Assembly: GCF_001927285.1 (NCBI RefSeq) | Contig: NZ_MSIG01000015.1 | Location: forward strand, 39,695 to 103,694 | Length of the DNA: 64,000 nucleotides | From: Mongoliimonas terrestris | GTDB taxonomy: Bacteria; Pseudomonadota; Alphaproteobacteria; Rhizobiales; Pleomorphomonadaceae | Direction of reading: 5' to 3' | Part shown: positions 15,232 through 22,986 of the stretch, one piece after another | Layout of the letters: every line of letters begins with the position of its first letter | Numbering within the stretch: position 1 is the first letter of the stretch | Translations under genes and position numbers: made by a program | Notes under the pieces: model-generated | Told to the model about the DNA's origin: nothing | Seen by the model: the letters and a program-made list of their open reading frames with translations, nothing else | Database searches by the model: none

Positions 15232-16157
15232 GAGCGGATCCCCATGCGCTGGCGGACGATCCCATCGAGCATGCCGACGATGGCGACCAGCACGGCGGCC
15301 ATGAGGGCGGCGGCGAAGAGGGCGGACCAGATCTGCACGGTCTGGCCGTAGTAGGAGCCGGCGAGGAGCCGGGCGCCGAGGCCCGCGACGGCGCCGGTGG
15401 GCAGTTCCGCCACGATGGCGCCGACGAGGCTGGCCGCGATGCCGACCTTCATGGAGGTGAAGAGAAAGGGCACGGCGGCCGGGAGGCGGAGCTTCCAGAA
15501 CACCTGGGACGACGTGGCCGTGTAGGTGCGCATGAGGTCGAGGTGCAGCCGGTCGGGCGAGCGCAGGCCCGTGACCATGCCGACCGCCACGGGGAAGAAG
15601 CTGAGATAGGTGGAGATGAAGGCCTTCGGCAGGAGGCCGGTGACGCCGATGGCGTTGGCCACCACCACGATCATGGGCGCGATGGCGAGGATCGGGATGG
15701 TCTGCGAGGCGACGATCCAGGGCATCAGGCTCTTGTCGAGGGTGCGGCTGTGGACGATGAGGACCGCGAGCACGATGCCGAGCAGCGTGCCGATGGCAAA
15801 GCCCACCAGGGTGGACGAGAGCGTGATCCAGCCGTGGTAGACGAGGCTGCGCTTGGAGGTGACGGGGGTCTCCACCGTCGTCTTCCAGAGTTCGAGCGCC
15901 ACCTGGTGCGGCGACGGCAGGATGGGCCGCTCCATCTGGTAGGTGGCGAGGAAGAGCGTGCGGGCGGTGTAGGGCGTGCCGGCGCGCTCGAAGGCGTCGC
16001 GCTGGACGGTGACGTTGAGGAGGTAGGTCGCCGCCAGCCACACCGCCAGGAGCGCCGCCACGACGGTGAGCACCGGGATCGCCCGCTCGTTCATGAAGCG
16101 GGCCACCGGGTGCGGCCGGAACACGGAGCGGAGGGGCGTGAGCGCTTCAGTCGGCAT
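15228..16157 (-). CDS. ABC transporter permease (BPD family)
   Basis: This 309-residue permease has an N-terminal helix (about 27-48), a periplasmic segment, then five helices of the binding-protein-dependent transport domain. Its coupling motif is SSQVFWKLRLPAAVPFLFTSMKVG. It pairs with the 380-aa permease, to which it is translationally coupled. The start overlaps the end of the ATPase gene by 11 bp. The set is similar in build to riboflavin/hydroxymethylpyrimidine or taurine-type importers. Confidence 0.9.
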   Translation of the reverse strand: MPTEALTPLRSVFRPHPVARFMNERAIPVLTVVAALLAVWLAATYLLNVTVQRDAFERAGTPYTARTLFLATYQMERPILPSPHQVALELWKTTVETPVTSKRSLVYHGWITLSSTLVGFAIGTLLGIVLAVLIVHSRTLDKSLMPWIVASQTIPILAIAPMIVVVANAIGVTGLLPKAFISTYLSFFPVAVGMVTGLRSPDRLHLDLMRTYTATSSQVFWKLRLPAAVPFLFTSMKVGIAASLVGAIVAELPTGAVAGLGARLLAGSYYGQTVQIWSALFAAALMAAVLVAIVGMLDGIVRQRMGIRS

Positions 16158-16953
16158 AGGAATGGCCGGCGCGCAGGCCCTCGCGGACCCGGTGGGCGAT
16201 CTTCAGGAAGTCCGGCGTCTCGCGAATGTCGAGCAGGCGCGGGCCGCGCGGCAGGTCGCTCTCCACGATGTCGTGGATGCGGCCGGGGCGCGGGCTCATG
16301 ACGACGATCTTGGTGGAAAGGTAGACCGCCTCCGGGATGGAATGGGTGACGAAGACGACGGTCTTCTCGGTCTTCGCCCAGAGCTGGAGCAGCTGCTCGT
16401 TCAGATGGTCACGGACGATCTCGTCGAGGGCGCCGAAGGGCTCGTCCATCAGGAGGAGGTCCGGCTCCACGGCGAGAGCGCGGGCGATGGAGGCGCGCTG
16501 CTGCATGCCTCCCGAGAGCTGCCAGGGGAATTTCTTCTCGAAGTTGACGAGGTTGACGAGGGCGAGGTTCTTCTTCACCCGCCGGATCCGCTCCGCCTTC
16601 GGCAGGCCCATGACCTCCAGCGGCAGGGCCACGTTGGCCGCGATGGAGCGCCAGGGGTAGAGGGCGGGCGCCTGGAAGACGTAGCCGTAGGCGAGGTTAA
16701 GGCGCGCCTTCTCCGGCGTGGTGCCGTTGACCGTGATGGTGCCGCCGGTCTGCTGTTCCAGATCCGCGATGACGCGCAGGAGCGTGGTCTTGCCGCAGCC
16801 GGACGGGCCGATGAAGGAGACGAAGTCGCCCTTCTCGATGGAGAGGTCCACGTTGGAGAGGGCGTGCACCGGCCCGTCGGCGGTGTCGAAGGTGAGCGAC
16901 AGGCCGCGGATGTCGATGACAGCGGGCCGGGTGGAGGCGCGGGCCTCTGTCAT
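16147..16953 (-). CDS. ABC transporter ATP-binding protein
   Basis: This 268-residue ATPase has Walker A GPSGCGKTT (about 47-55), Q-loop YVFQAPALYPW, signature LSGGMQQRASIARAL, Walker B LLLMDEPFGALD and switch His in VFVTHS. It belongs to the SsuB/TauB/ThiZ-like group and energizes the two permeases. Start 16953 has AGGA 9 nt upstream. An ATG at 17013 in the same frame would add 20 residues and has no visible ribosome binding site. A 290-bp repeat-bearing spacer separates it from hydA. Confidence 0.93.
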   Translation of the reverse strand: MTEARASTRPAVIDIRGLSLTFDTADGPVHALSNVDLSIEKGDFVSFIGPSGCGKTTLLRVIADLEQQTGGTITVNGTTPEKARLNLAYGYVFQAPALYPWRSIAANVALPLEVMGLPKAERIRRVKKNLALVNLVNFEKKFPWQLSGGMQQRASIARALAVEPDLLLMDEPFGALDEIVRDHLNEQLLQLWAKTEKTVVFVTHSIPEAVYLSTKIVVMSPRPGRIHDIVESDLPRGPRLLDIRETPDFLKIAHRVREGLRAGHSYAD

Positions 16954-17090
16954 GGCGGGGTCCTGGGAGCGGGGTTCCTGGCGGCGCGTGTCGAGCGGGA
17001 TGACGGTGGCCATGGCGGGGGCTCGGGTGGGGGCATGGTCGGGAGGGGAGGAGGTTCGCCCCCAGAAGAGGAGAGGCGGACAGGTTGGCG

Positions 17091-17135
17091 GTTCACCCCT
17101 CTCCCTAACCCTCTCCCACAAGGGGAGAGGGGATG
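17091..17135. repeat. Palindromic repeat family D, copy 3
   Basis: GTTCACCCCTCTCCCTAACC followed by CTCTCCCACAAGGGGAGAGG repeats the 1.1-kb unit, including the leading GTTCACCCCTC. Confidence 0.65.
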
Positions 17136-17188
17136 GGGCGCGGTTCGGGTGCAGGGCTGGCGAAGGCCGTCCGGCCACCCGCCACGCA

Positions 17189-17228
17189 CACCCTCCCCCC
17201 TCGTGGGGGAGGGTTGGGGAGAGGGGGA
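17189..17228. repeat. Palindromic repeat family D, copy 4 (CCCTCCCCCC...GGGGGAGGG variant)
   Basis: CCCTCCCCCCTCGTGGGGGAGGG then TTGGGGAGAGGGGG. A copy with the same variant sequence lies at 24.97 kb. Confidence 0.65.
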
Positions 17229-17246
17229 AGCCCCGCCCTCCGCCAA

Positions 17247-18710
17247 TCACACCCCGATCGGCATCATCTCCGGCTTGCGCTCGATCATGCGCGGGGCGGT
17301 GATCTCCTTCCAGACGCTGAGGGCCTGGTTGACCGGGTTGTGGGCCTTGCGGGGGATGAACTGGCCGCGGCCGGGGCGCGGGCTGTCGTTCTTGCCGTCG
17401 GCGTAGACCACCTCGCCGCGCGAGAGGGTGTAACGCGGCAGGCCGGAGACCTCGACACCCTCGAAGACGTTGTAGTCGATGATGGAGCGCTGGGCGGCGG
17501 CCGCGATGGTCTTGGTCTTGGTGGGGTCCCAGACCACGATGTCGGCGTCGGAGCCGGGCAGGAGCGCGCCCTTGCGGGGATAGAGGCCGAGGATCTGGGC
17601 GATGTTGGTGGAGGTGAGCGCCACGAACTCGTTGGCGGTGATGCGGCCGGTCTTCACGCCCTTGGTCCAGAGGACGGGCATGCGGTCCTCAAGACCGCCG
17701 GTGCCGTTCGGGATCTTGCGGAAGTCGCCGAGACCGAAGCGCTTCTGCGCGGTGGTGAAGGCGCAGTGGTCGGTGGCGACCACCTGGAGCGACCCGGCGG
17801 AGAGGCCGGCCCACAGGCTGTCCTGGTGCTGCTTGTTGCGGAACGGCGGCGACATCACCCGGCGGGCGGCGTAGTCCCACTCCTGGTTGAAGTACTCGGT
17901 CTCGTCGAGGGTCAGGTGCTGGACGAGCGGCTCGCCATAAACGCGCATGCCCTTCTGGCGGGCCCGGCGGATGGCCTCGTGGCTCTGCTCGCAGGAGACG
18001 TGGACGATGTAGACCGGCACCCCGGCGGCGTCGGCGATCATGATGGCGCGGTTGGTGGCCTCGCCCTCCACCTCCGGCGGGCGCGAATAGGCGTGCCCCT
18101 CCGGCCCGGTGACGCCGGCGGCGATGAACTTGTCCTGGAGGGCCGCGACGATGTCGCCGTTCTCCGCGTGGACGAGCGGCAGTGCGCCGAGCGCGGCGCA
18201 GCGCTGGAAGGAGGCGAACATCTCGTCGTCGTTCACCATCAGGGCGCCCTTGTAGGCCATGAAGTGCTTGAACGACGTGACGCCGCGGGAAACAACCTCG
18301 GCCATCTCGTCGAAGATGGTCTTCGACCAGCCGGTGATGCACATGTGGTAGGAATAGTCGGCGCAGGCCTGCCGGGTGGCCTTCTCCTCCCAGGCCGCGA
18401 TGGCGTCGAGGAGACCGCCGTCGTTGCGCGACGGGATGACGAAATCCACCACCATGGTGGTGCCGCCGGAGAGGGCCGCCGCCGTGCCGCTCTCCCAGGT
18501 CTCGGCCGCCGTGGTGCCCATGAAGGGCATTTCCAGGTGGGTGTGCGGGTCGATGCCGCCCGGCATGATGTAGGCGCCAGTGGCGTCGAGCACCGTCTCG
18601 GCGGTGAGGCCAGGGCCGATGGCCGCGATCTTGTCGCCCTCGATCAGAACGTCCGCCTCGTAGGAGCGATCGGCGGCCACCACGGTGCCGCCCTTGATGA
18701 CTGTCGCCAT
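17247..18710 (-). CDS. hydA: Dihydropyrimidinase / D-hydantoinase
   Basis: This cyclic amidohydrolase opens the ring of dihydrouracil/dihydrothymine to N-carbamoyl-beta-amino acids, step 2 of the reductive pyrimidine pathway. The 487-aa protein has the metal site DPHTHLEMPFMGT near residue 58, the carboxylated Lys in VTSFKHFMAYKG near 150, metal ligands HAEN and HVSCEQSHEAIRR, then YFNQEWDYAARRVMSPPFRNK and the catalytic VATDHCAFTTAQK. It is close in length and motifs to bacterial dihydropyrimidinases. It reads in the same direction as the importer genes, and a RutR-like box lies 47 bp upstream. Some hydantoinases of this family have other ring substrates; the locus makes pyrimidines likely. 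Confidence 0.93.
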   Translation of the reverse strand: MATVIKGGTVVAADRSYEADVLIEGDKIAAIGPGLTAETVLDATGAYIMPGGIDPHTHLEMPFMGTTAAETWESGTAAALSGGTTMVVDFVIPSRNDGGLLDAIAAWEEKATRQACADYSYHMCITGWSKTIFDEMAEVVSRGVTSFKHFMAYKGALMVNDDEMFASFQRCAALGALPLVHAENGDIVAALQDKFIAAGVTGPEGHAYSRPPEVEGEATNRAIMIADAAGVPVYIVHVSCEQSHEAIRRARQKGMRVYGEPLVQHLTLDETEYFNQEWDYAARRVMSPPFRNKQHQDSLWAGLSAGSLQVVATDHCAFTTAQKRFGLGDFRKIPNGTGGLEDRMPVLWTKGVKTGRITANEFVALTSTNIAQILGLYPRKGALLPGSDADIVVWDPTKTKTIAAAAQRSIIDYNVFEGVEVSGLPRYTLSRGEVVYADGKNDSPRPGRGQFIPRKAHNPVNQALSVWKEITAPRMIERKPEMMPIGV

Positions 18711-18756
18711 GTCCTCAACACCCTCTGTCGGTCACCGCTCTCGAGGCGGCTTGATT

Positions 18757-18772
18757 TTGACCAGATGATCGA
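18757..18772. promoter_or_regulatory. RutR-like operator upstream of hydA
   Basis: TTGACCAGATGATCGA compares with the E. coli RutR consensus TTGACCANNTGGTCAA and matches 12 of the 14 defined positions. It lies 47-62 bp before the hydA start, and a RutR-like regulator is encoded at 27.2 kb. RutR lets go of its site when it binds uracil, so this would make hydA and the importer uracil-inducible (inference). Confidence 0.5.
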
Positions 18773-18924
18773 AGTTTTCCGCACCTCGGTCAATCGGGCA
18801 GCGTGCCTCTTTCGCAGCCAGATTGACGTTTGACGTGGACAAAAGGAAGGCCAAAGCGCGCGGTGGGCGCGCTTGGGCGAAGGCGCGCGATCGCGTACAC
18901 TGGGGACGAGAAACGGAGGTCGGG

Positions 18925-19149
18925 ATGGCGTGGGCGCGTGAAAAGCCGAAGCCGGCGAGGATCACCTCGAACCCTGAAATCATGGGCGGGGAGCCTTGCG
19001 TGGAGGGAACGCGAGTGCCGGCGGGGAACATCCTGGCCGAACTCAAGGCAGGGACGCCACGCGTCGACATCTTTCGTGCGTACCCCTCCATTCCGCCGGA
19101 CGCGATCGACGCCGTGATTGTGTGGGACCAGAACGGTCGGCCGCTTTGA
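18925..19149 (+). CDS. DUF433 antitoxin (VapB45-like)
   Basis: This 74-residue protein carries the DUF433 core ITSNPEIMGGEPCVEGTRVPAGNILAELKAG...AYPSIPPDAIDAVI, a winged-helix-like domain common in antitoxins. It is paired with a downstream DUF5615 PIN-like protein whose TTG start overlaps this stop (TTGA), the usual layout of this toxin-antitoxin type. ATG at 18925 is preferred (GGAGG 5 nt upstream); the open frame extends about 100 bp further left without a good signal. It is oriented against hydA. Confidence 0.82.
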   Translation: MAWAREKPKPARITSNPEIMGGEPCVEGTRVPAGNILAELKAGTPRVDIFRAYPSIPPDAIDAVIVWDQNGRPL

Positions 19150-19523
19150 TCGAACCGTTCCTGGTCGATGAGTGCTTGTCTCCGCACCTTGTGGCCATGG
19201 CGCATGCGCGCGGCTACAGAGCCCTGCACGTGCTCCATCGAAACCTGCAGGGAACGTCAGACCGGGGCCTGATGCGGCTCGTCCGGTCCGAAGGGCTGAT
19301 CCTCGTCACGAGCAACCGAAAGGACTTCCTGGCTCTTTATCGCCAGGAAGCCTTGCACCCCGGCCTTGTCATCATCGTCCCTGGAAACCTCCGAGAGGAC
19401 GAGCAGATCCGATATTTCGGGCTTGCTCTGGAGACCGTCGCCAAGGCTGGAGACATGGTCAACAAACTGCTCGAGGTCCACGCGGGCGGCTTTGTCACGA
19501 TCGTGGACTGGCCGCCCGCCTGA
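19146..19523 (+). CDS. DUF5615 PIN-like toxin (VapC45-like)
   Basis: This 125-residue protein has the PIN-like acidic pattern: FLVDECLSPHLV at the N-terminus, SDRGLMRLVRSEGLILVTSNRKDF in the middle and LVIIVPGN after it. It matches the DUF5615/Mut7-C-type group of presumed ribonucleases. The start is TTG at 19146, overlapping the antitoxin stop; the next ATG (19197) would remove the first acidic motif. It is probably inactive until the DUF433 partner is lost. Confidence 0.78.
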   Translation: MIEPFLVDECLSPHLVAMAHARGYRALHVLHRNLQGTSDRGLMRLVRSEGLILVTSNRKDFLALYRQEALHPGLVIIVPGNLREDEQIRYFGLALETVAKAGDMVNKLLEVHAGGFVTIVDWPPA

Positions 19524-19537
19524 CAGGCAATTTTACC

Positions 19538-20788
19538 TCACCCCACCACTTCCGCCGTCTCCAGCGCCGCGTGCAGAAGCACGTCCGCGCCGGCCGTTGC
19601 CCACGCCTTGCTGATCTCCTCGTCCTCGTTGTGGGAGAGGCCGTCGACGCAGGGGCAGAAGATCATGGCGGTGGGTGCGACGCGGTTGATCCAGCAGGCG
19701 TCGTGGCCGGCGCCTGAGACGATGTCGCGGCGGGAATAGCCGAGCCGGTCGGCGGCGTCGCGGATGCGGGAGAGGAGCGTCTCGTCGAAGGCCACGGGAT
19801 CGAAGGCGCCGACCTCCTCGATCTCCATGCCGAGCTTCAGGTCCTCGGCGATCTTCGCCGCGCCGGCACGGATGCGGGCGTCCATGTCGGCGATGACGGC
19901 CTTGTCCGGATGGCGGATGTCGACGGTGAACACCACCTTGCCCTGGATGATGTTGCGGCTGTTCGGATAGACCTCCATGTGGCCGACCGCGCCGACCGCA
20001 AGCGGCGCGTGGCTCCAGGCCACCTCGTCCACCAGCTGCACGATGCGGGCGGCGCCGAGACCGGCGTTGATGCGCTTCGGCATGGGGGTGGAGCCGGTGT
20101 GGGCCTCCTTGCCCGTGAGGGTTATCTGGAGCCACTTCAGGCCCTGGCCGTGGGTGACGACGCCGATGTCGATGCCCTCGTCCTCCAGGATCGGCCCCTG
20201 CTCGATGTGGAGCTCCAGCATGGCGTGCAGCTTGCGCTGGCCCACCGGCTCCGGCCCCTCGAAGCCGATGCGCTTCAGCTCGTCCCCGAGGCGTTTGCCC
20301 TCCGCGTCGGTGCGGGACTTCGCCCAAGCCTCGTCGTAGCGGCCGGCGAACACGCCCGAGGCCACCATGGCGGGGACGAAGCGGGTGCCCTCCTCGTTGG
20401 TCCAGTTCACGACCTCGATGGGCCGCCGGGTGCGGATGCCGAGGTCGTTCAGCGAGCGGACCACCTCCAGGGCGCCGAGCACGCCGAGGACGCCGTCGTA
20501 CTTGCCGCCGGTCGGCTGGGTGTCGAGGTGGGAGCCCATCATGACCGGGTCCAGGGAAGCGTCCGTGCCTTCGCGGCGGGCGAACATGGTGCCCATGGAG
20601 TCCACCGCGACGGTCATGCCGGCGTCCTCGCACCAGCGTTGGAACAGGAGCCGGCCCTCGCGGTCGGCGTCCGTGAGGGTCTGGCGGTTGTTGCCGCCGC
20701 GCACGCCCGGCCCGACCTTGGCCATCTCCATTAGGCTGTCCCAGAGGCGGTCGCCGTTGATGCGCAGGTTGTCGGTGGGGGTGGTCAT
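19538..20788 (-). CDS. pydC: Zn-dependent N-carbamoyl-beta-alanine amidohydrolase (hydantoinase/carbamoylase family)
   Basis: This M20-family dimetal hydrolase would cleave N-carbamoyl-beta-alanine or its methyl analogue to the beta-amino acid, CO2 and NH3, step 3 of reductive pyrimidine breakdown. The 416-aa protein has metal ligands in GSHLDTQPTGGKYDGVLG (about 85), the catalytic EE in NWTNEEGTRF (about 123), HIEQGPILE (about 185), the dimerization domain with TGKEAHTGSTPM, and GAGHDA near the end. Allantoate amidohydrolases and N-carbamoyl-L-amino acid hydrolases share these motifs. The hydA, mmsA and aminotransferase neighbours favour the beta-alanine enzyme. Start 20788 has AGGAG 12 nt upstream. 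Confidence 0.88.
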   Translation of the reverse strand: MTTPTDNLRINGDRLWDSLMEMAKVGPGVRGGNNRQTLTDADREGRLLFQRWCEDAGMTVAVDSMGTMFARREGTDASLDPVMMGSHLDTQPTGGKYDGVLGVLGALEVVRSLNDLGIRTRRPIEVVNWTNEEGTRFVPAMVASGVFAGRYDEAWAKSRTDAEGKRLGDELKRIGFEGPEPVGQRKLHAMLELHIEQGPILEDEGIDIGVVTHGQGLKWLQITLTGKEAHTGSTPMPKRINAGLGAARIVQLVDEVAWSHAPLAVGAVGHMEVYPNSRNIIQGKVVFTVDIRHPDKAVIADMDARIRAGAAKIAEDLKLGMEIEEVGAFDPVAFDETLLSRIRDAADRLGYSRRDIVSGAGHDACWINRVAPTAMIFCPCVDGLSHNEDEEISKAWATAGADVLLHAALETAEVVG

Positions 20789-20814
20789 GGGGATAGGGGC
20801 TCCTGGGGGCATGG

Positions 20815-21270
20815 TCAGGTGGGACGTAGGGCCGGATCGGCCGAGAAGGGGTCGAAGGCCGGCACGCCGGTCGGTTCGAAGTGGCGGAGGTTGCGTGTGA
20901 GGATCGTATAGCCGCGCACACGCGCGATACCAGCGATCATGATGTCGGCCAGCCCCGGGTGGCGTCCTTGGGCTTGCAAGGAATCAGAAAGAGCACCGGC
21001 ATCGATCGCAGACTGACGATCGAGGTCAACGATATGATCGCTGAAGTCGACGAGGACGCCGTTGAACCAGACGTCCAATGCCGCCGACCGCTTCTCGGCT
21101 CCCGATCGGCGCAGCTTCTGGATGCCCTGCTGGATTTCCAGCAATGTTATCGTCGGCAGGTACAGCAAATGCTGGTTTTCGCGCCCCCATCGCACAAGTT
21201 CGTTCGATGGTGCGGGTCGGCCCGGCGCGAGGGCCGAAAGCACCGAAGTGTCGAGTAGAAAACGGGTCAC
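20815..21270 (-). CDS. vapC: PIN-domain toxin (VapC family)
   Basis: This 151-residue PIN ribonuclease reads TRFLLDTSVLSALAPGR with the first Asp, EIQQGIQKL with the Glu, and GLADIMIAGIARVRGYTILTRNLRHF with the C-terminal Asp/Asn acidic patch. GTG at 21270 overlaps the antitoxin stop (GTGA). It forms a type II module with the Phd/YefM-like antitoxin just upstream and ends 27 bp before the carbamoylase start codon, so leaky transcription could run into that gene. Confidence 0.88.
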   Translation of the reverse strand: MTRFLLDTSVLSALAPGRPAPSNELVRWGRENQHLLYLPTITLLEIQQGIQKLRRSGAEKRSAALDVWFNGVLVDFSDHIVDLDRQSAIDAGALSDSLQAQGRHPGLADIMIAGIARVRGYTILTRNLRHFEPTGVPAFDPFSADPALRPT

Positions 21271-21515
21271 AGATCGATGTCGCGTATGCGAGGGCGCTCT
21301 TCTTCGTCGAGTTCGACCGGATAGGGAATTTTCATCAAGTATTCGAAGAAGTTCGCTTCTTCCTTCTCCGGAAAGAGTTTCCGGCCTTCTTCCAAAGGTA
21401 CGATCATGACCGCCTCGCGGCCATGCTTGGTGATGACGACGTGGTCGCCCGCCTCGACCGCCTCGACGAGTTCGGAAAGACGAGCCTTGGCGTCCCGCAG
21501 TTGGACCTTGTTCAT
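21267..21515 (-). CDS. Phd/YefM-family antitoxin
   Basis: This 82-residue protein has the N-terminal DNA-binding Phd fold (MNKVQLRDAKARLSELVEAVEAGDHVVITKHGREAVMIVP) and an acidic C-terminal tail that would cover the toxin. Start 21515 has GGAGG 6 nt upstream. A perfect 16-bp palindrome sits 18 bp before the start, the expected autoregulatory operator. Confidence 0.9.
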   Translation of the reverse strand: MNKVQLRDAKARLSELVEAVEAGDHVVITKHGREAVMIVPLEEGRKLFPEKEEANFFEYLMKIPYPVELDEEERPRIRDIDL

Positions 21516-21532
21516 AGCGCCCTCCGCATCTG

Positions 21533-21548
21533 TGACCACATGTGGTCA
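21533..21548. promoter_or_regulatory. Palindromic operator of the phd-vapC module
   Basis: TGACCACATGTGGTCA is a perfect 16-bp palindrome. On the minus strand a -10-like TAATAT directly precedes it, so a bound antitoxin would block the promoter. This is typical Phd-type autoregulation (inferred). Confidence 0.65.
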
Positions 21549-21611
21549 TATTACGCCGCGGACGGTGGAACTTCAACGCCCGCCTGTTTGATGTCGAGCC
21601 CAGGCCGCCGT

Positions 21612-22031
21612 TCAGGCTAGGTCAGTGCGGGCGAAGTCGTTGCCCTTGTAGAGGAGGCCGACGCCGCCGACCTTGGCACAGGCGTAGGCGAAGCAGTCGC
21701 CGAAATCGAGGTCGGCCGTGTGGCCGACGGCCTTGCCGAAGGTCATCGCCGCGTCCAGCGCGGCCCGGCCGATCTCGTCGGTGATGGGCATCTCGGCGGC
21801 ACCGATCTCGTCCAGAAAGGCCGAGACCAGACGGGCGGCCGCGGCGATCGTCGCCGCATCCGGTCGGTTTGCCGCGCCGGACCGGGAGCGGGCCAGGGAG
21901 ACCGCCGCCTCGAACCGGACAAGGGGCGAGACGTGGATCGGCCCCTTGGCGGCCTCGATGCGGTCGAGGAGGCTTTCGGCGTCCGCCTCGCGGGCGAGGA
22001 TGGCCACGATGGCGGACGCGTCGATGAACAT
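21612..22031 (-). CDS. vapC: PIN-domain toxin (VapC family)
   Basis: This 139-residue PIN protein starts MFIDASAIVAILAREADAESLL, with Glu in VRFEAAVSLAR and the acidic cluster TADLDFGDCFAYACAKVGGVGLLYKGNDF. It belongs to the VapC group that pairs with Rv0623-type antitoxins. Its ATG overlaps the vapB stop by one base (TGATG). It is a second, unrelated VapC within 1.2 kb. Confidence 0.9.
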   Translation of the reverse strand: MFIDASAIVAILAREADAESLLDRIEAAKGPIHVSPLVRFEAAVSLARSRSGAANRPDAATIAAAARLVSAFLDEIGAAEMPITDEIGRAALDAAMTFGKAVGHTADLDFGDCFAYACAKVGGVGLLYKGNDFARTDLA

Positions 22032-22276
22032 CAGGCGTCGCCCCACATCCGGTCGGCATAGGCCTTCTGGTCGAAGTCCCGGTCCGCCGGGCCGAGGGCG
22101 TCTGCCTGCGCCTGCAAACGGGCGACACGCTCCTTGAGCGGGAGGCCACCCTTCTGCCGGTCGATCTCGCGGCGAAGCGCAAGGCGGACCGCCTCCGTCT
22201 TGGAGCCGGCCTTCAGAAGATCCCGCAGTTCGGCCGCCATGGCGGCCACTTCCTCGTCACGGACATAGAGCGGCAT
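22031..22276 (-). CDS. vapB: VapB-type antitoxin (Rv0623-like)
   Basis: This 81-residue antitoxin begins MPLYVRDEEVAAMAAELRDLLKAGSKTEAVRLALRRE, the PSK-like VapB/Rv0623 domain, followed by an acidic and tryptophan-bearing tail. It is coupled to the PIN toxin downstream. An ATATCC/GGATAT inverted repeat lies just upstream and probably serves autoregulation. Confidence 0.9.
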   Translation of the reverse strand: MPLYVRDEEVAAMAAELRDLLKAGSKTEAVRLALRREIDRQKGGLPLKERVARLQAQADALGPADRDFDQKAYADRMWGDA

Positions 22277-22280
22277 CTGT

Positions 22281-22307
22281 ATATCCCTTTGTCGAAACGG
22301 AGGATAT
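22281..22307. promoter_or_regulatory. Inverted repeat upstream of vapB
   Basis: ATATCC-N15-GGATAT lies 5 bp before the vapB start (minus strand). Both half-sites are spaced as for a dimeric antitoxin, a probable operator. Confidence 0.4.
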
Positions 22308-22347
22308 CATGACGGCCGACAAGCCGGGAAGGGCTCCGCAACGCCGA

Positions 22348-22746
22348 TCATTCCGCCGCTTCCGCCATGAACTTGCGTGCGGCGGAGACCAGGAAGCCGG
22401 AACGCGAATAGCCGTGGGACTCGGCGAAGGTGTCGATGTCGCGAAGCGCCTCTTCCGGGAGCGTGATGTTCACACGGACCGTCTTGGCCGCAAGCTTCAA
22501 CGGCACCAGGAGCGGAATGCCGCCCTCAGATTGCGGCGCGGCCATCACGGTGGCGAGCGGCGACGGTTGGGGGACCGGCAGACCTTCCGCCAGCATGCCT
22601 TCCACGTGCAGCGCCAGCGCTTCCTCGGCGAGGGCGCGGAGTTCGTCCAGGTTTTCAGAGGCGGTCACGCACCCCGGAAGATCCGGGAAGGAGAGGCCGT
22701 AGCCGGCGCCCTCGCCGCCGTGAACGATGCCGATGTAGGTGGCCAT
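22348..22746 (-). CDS. hicB: HicB-family antitoxin
   Basis: This 132-residue protein has an N-terminal degenerate RNase H-like HicB domain (YIGIVHGGEGAGYGLSFPDLPGCVTASENLDELRALAEEALALHVEGM). A C-terminal ribbon-helix-helix segment (VRVNITLPEEALRDIDTFAESHGYSRSGFLVSAAR) gives DNA binding. Together with hicA, three bases upstream, it forms a HicAB module. Confidence 0.92.
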   Translation of the reverse strand: MATYIGIVHGGEGAGYGLSFPDLPGCVTASENLDELRALAEEALALHVEGMLAEGLPVPQPSPLATVMAAPQSEGGIPLLVPLKLAAKTVRVNITLPEEALRDIDTFAESHGYSRSGFLVSAARKFMAEAAE

Positions 22747-22749
22747 GGC

Positions 22750-22938
22750 TTACCTCAGCTTGATGCCGGCCTGCTTCTCGATGCTGGCCAACGTCCCGAT
22801 CGGGATGTCGCGTTTGGGATGCGGCAGGGTCACCAGTCCCGGCTTTATGGGATGCTTGAACTGGACGTGGCTTCCCACCTGTCGCACCCGGTACCAGCCG
22901 TCCACCTCAAGCAGCCTGAAGACGGTTCGGCTGTCCAT
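22750..22938 (-). CDS. hicA: HicA-family mRNA interferase toxin
   Basis: This 62-residue protein has the dsRBD-like HicA fold: VFRLLEVDGWYRVRQVGSHVQFKHPIKPGLVTLPHPKRDIPIGTLASIEKQAGI. The His of GSHVQF is the catalytic residue. The start 22938 is chosen because the 16 upstream residues in frame are not family-like. A promoter with a perfect TTGACA -35 precedes it. Confidence 0.92.
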   Translation of the reverse strand: MDSRTVFRLLEVDGWYRVRQVGSHVQFKHPIKPGLVTLPHPKRDIPIGTLASIEKQAGIKLR

Positions 22939-22956
22939 CTTCACGTGTCCAGTGTG

Positions 22957-22986
22957 TATAGATGGATACCGGGCCTCACCTGTCAA
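22957..22986 (-). promoter_or_regulatory. Promoter of hicAB
   Basis: On the minus strand TTGACA (22986-22981) is followed after 18 bp by TCTATA (22962-22957). It lies 19-48 bp before the hicA start. The -35 overlaps the end of the upstream cupin gene. Confidence 0.5.

Noticed and set aside
13870..15351. Long + strand open frame of 493 codons opposite the ABC permease genes
   Set aside because: It is His/Glu/Arg/Gly-rich low-complexity text typical of the antisense of GC-rich genes, with no motif. The minus strand codes for clear ABC transporter proteins.
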